A stretch of DNA of 13,462 bases from Desulfobacteraceae bacterium (lineage in GTDB: Bacteria; Desulfobacterota; Desulfobacteria; Desulfobacterales; UBA11574): positions 1 through 13,462 of the forward strand of contig JAOUGB010000019.1 of NCBI GenBank assembly GCA_029857875.1. Reading direction: 5' to 3'. Below the pieces are notes generated by a model that saw only the letters and a program-made list of their open reading frames with translations, ran no database searches and was not told where the DNA came from. A program made the position numbers and the translations under genes. Shown one piece after another: positions 12,931 to 13,462 of this stretch (within the stretch, counting starts at the first letter, position 1; each line of letters begins with the position of its first letter).

Positions 12931-13462
12931 ATGCAATTAAAGCGCAAATTCGATGCAGGGGAATTTGCCGTCCTTGCGGAAATGGAGCCCCCAAAAGGGG
13001 TGGATGTCTCCACAATGGTGACTCATGCCAAGAGAGTTAAAGGAGAGGTGGATGCCTTTGTGGTACCTGAAATGAGCAATGCCGTCATGCGGATGAGTTC
13101 CCTTGGAGGGGCAGTTATTCTGCAAAGTAAGGGGATGGAAACAGTGATACAGCTAAACTGCAGAGATCGAAACCGGATCGCTCTCCAGGCGGATCTCCTG
13201 GCAGCTTTTGGATGTGGTATCACCAATGTCATGGCGGTTACCGGAGAAGATCCCAGCTATGGAGACCACTTTCAGGCAAGATCAGTGTATGACATTGACC
13301 TTTTGGGACTCCTCGGGGCGATTAAGGGGCTCCAGGAGGGAAAAGACATGGCCGGAATCGAACTTTCCGGCGCTCCTGAGTTTCTGGTTGGATCAACTGT
13401 GAATGCAGGCGCCAAAGGAAAATCTACTGAATTGGTCATTGAAGAAATGAATAAGGAAATTG
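12931..13462 (+). CDS. metF: Methylenetetrahydrofolate reductase, 5' part
   Basis: The first 177 codons of a MetF-family protein; the gene runs off the window, so no stop is seen. MetF reduces 5,10-methylene-H4folate to 5-methyl-H4folate, for methionine synthesis and, in anaerobes with the Wood-Ljungdahl pathway, for the methyl branch. The N-terminal AEMEPPKG places Glu17 at the family's catalytic acid position (E. coli MetF Glu28 in FEFFPP). Downstream stretches fit the TIM barrel: VIQLNCRDRNR, then VMAVTGEDPSYGDH, a family-typical loop near folate and flavin. CGGAGGT at 12918-12924 gives a strong ribosome binding site, 6 nt before ATG. The substrate-binding end and any partner (MetV-like or Hdr-type subunits) would lie beyond the edge. 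A role in the Wood-Ljungdahl pathway is inferred, not shown. Confidence 0.88.
   Translation, partial: MQLKRKFDAGEFAVLAEMEPPKGVDVSTMVTHAKRVKGEVDAFVVPEMSNAVMRMSSLGGAVILQSKGMETVIQLNCRDRNRIALQADLLAAFGCGITNVMAVTGEDPSYGDHFQARSVYDIDLLGLLGAIKGLQEGKDMAGIELSGAPEFLVGSTVNAGAKGKSTELVIEEMNKEI

Noticed and set aside
1..13462. CRISPR arrays, tRNA or rRNA genes, complete insertion sequences
   Set aside because: No regularly spaced repeats, cloverleaf-like sequence, rRNA motif or transposase frame was found on either strand.

Overview
The window looks like chromosomal DNA of a Desulfobacterota (deltaproteobacterial) anaerobe, probably a Desulfobacterales-type sulfate reducer. This rests on gene content and is an inference: Cys-rich multi-PAS histidine kinases, an Rrf2 Fe-S regulator beside a sulfide:quinone oxidoreductase-like (SQR) flavoprotein, selenocysteine use, and a MetF of the kind expected in Wood-Ljungdahl carbon metabolism.

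Layout. 1-454: AT-rich DNA with no gene seen. 455-880 (-): a single-domain cereblon-like CULT protein. 1165-1362 (+): a two-helix membrane microprotein. 1395-2690 (-): RmuC. 2763-2975 (+): a doubtful small ORF. 3064-5656 (-): a two-component unit of a triple-PAS histidine kinase followed by a CheY-like receiver; the kinase frame stays open for 56 codons past its TAA. 5657-6090: a divergent regulatory region with several inverted repeats and a sigma70-type promoter. 6091-8509 (+): Rrf2 regulator, SQR-like flavoprotein, DUF1641 protein. 8510-8685: a hairpin-rich convergent intergenic region. 8686-12227 (-): sigma54-dependent response regulator, four-helix membrane protein, and an SDR epimerase with a long helical C-terminus. 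12228-12930: regulatory DNA plus a MITE-like inverted-repeat element. 12931-13462 (+): 5' part of metF, cut by the window edge.

Most notable result. The SQR-like gene would normally be called as a 330-aa protein plus a separate 72-aa ORF. The two lie in the same frame, separated by one UGA (7576-7578) and seven sense codons. The joined product is 410 aa, the usual SQR length. The UGA falls where the C-terminal redox cysteine of SQRs is expected. A 6-bp hairpin with a GGU triloop starts 13 nt after the UGA, the form of a bacterial SECIS element. The simplest reading is a selenocysteine-containing SQR.

Working together (inference): the Rrf2 protein probably senses redox or Fe-S state and controls the seleno-SQR and its DUF1641 partner, a module for oxidising sulfide or (per)sulfide. 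The kinase/receiver pair is transcribed divergently from it. The NtrC-type regulator lies upstream of, and probably in one operon with, the membrane protein and epimerase, so it may control an envelope function. RmuC and MetF are housekeeping-like genes.
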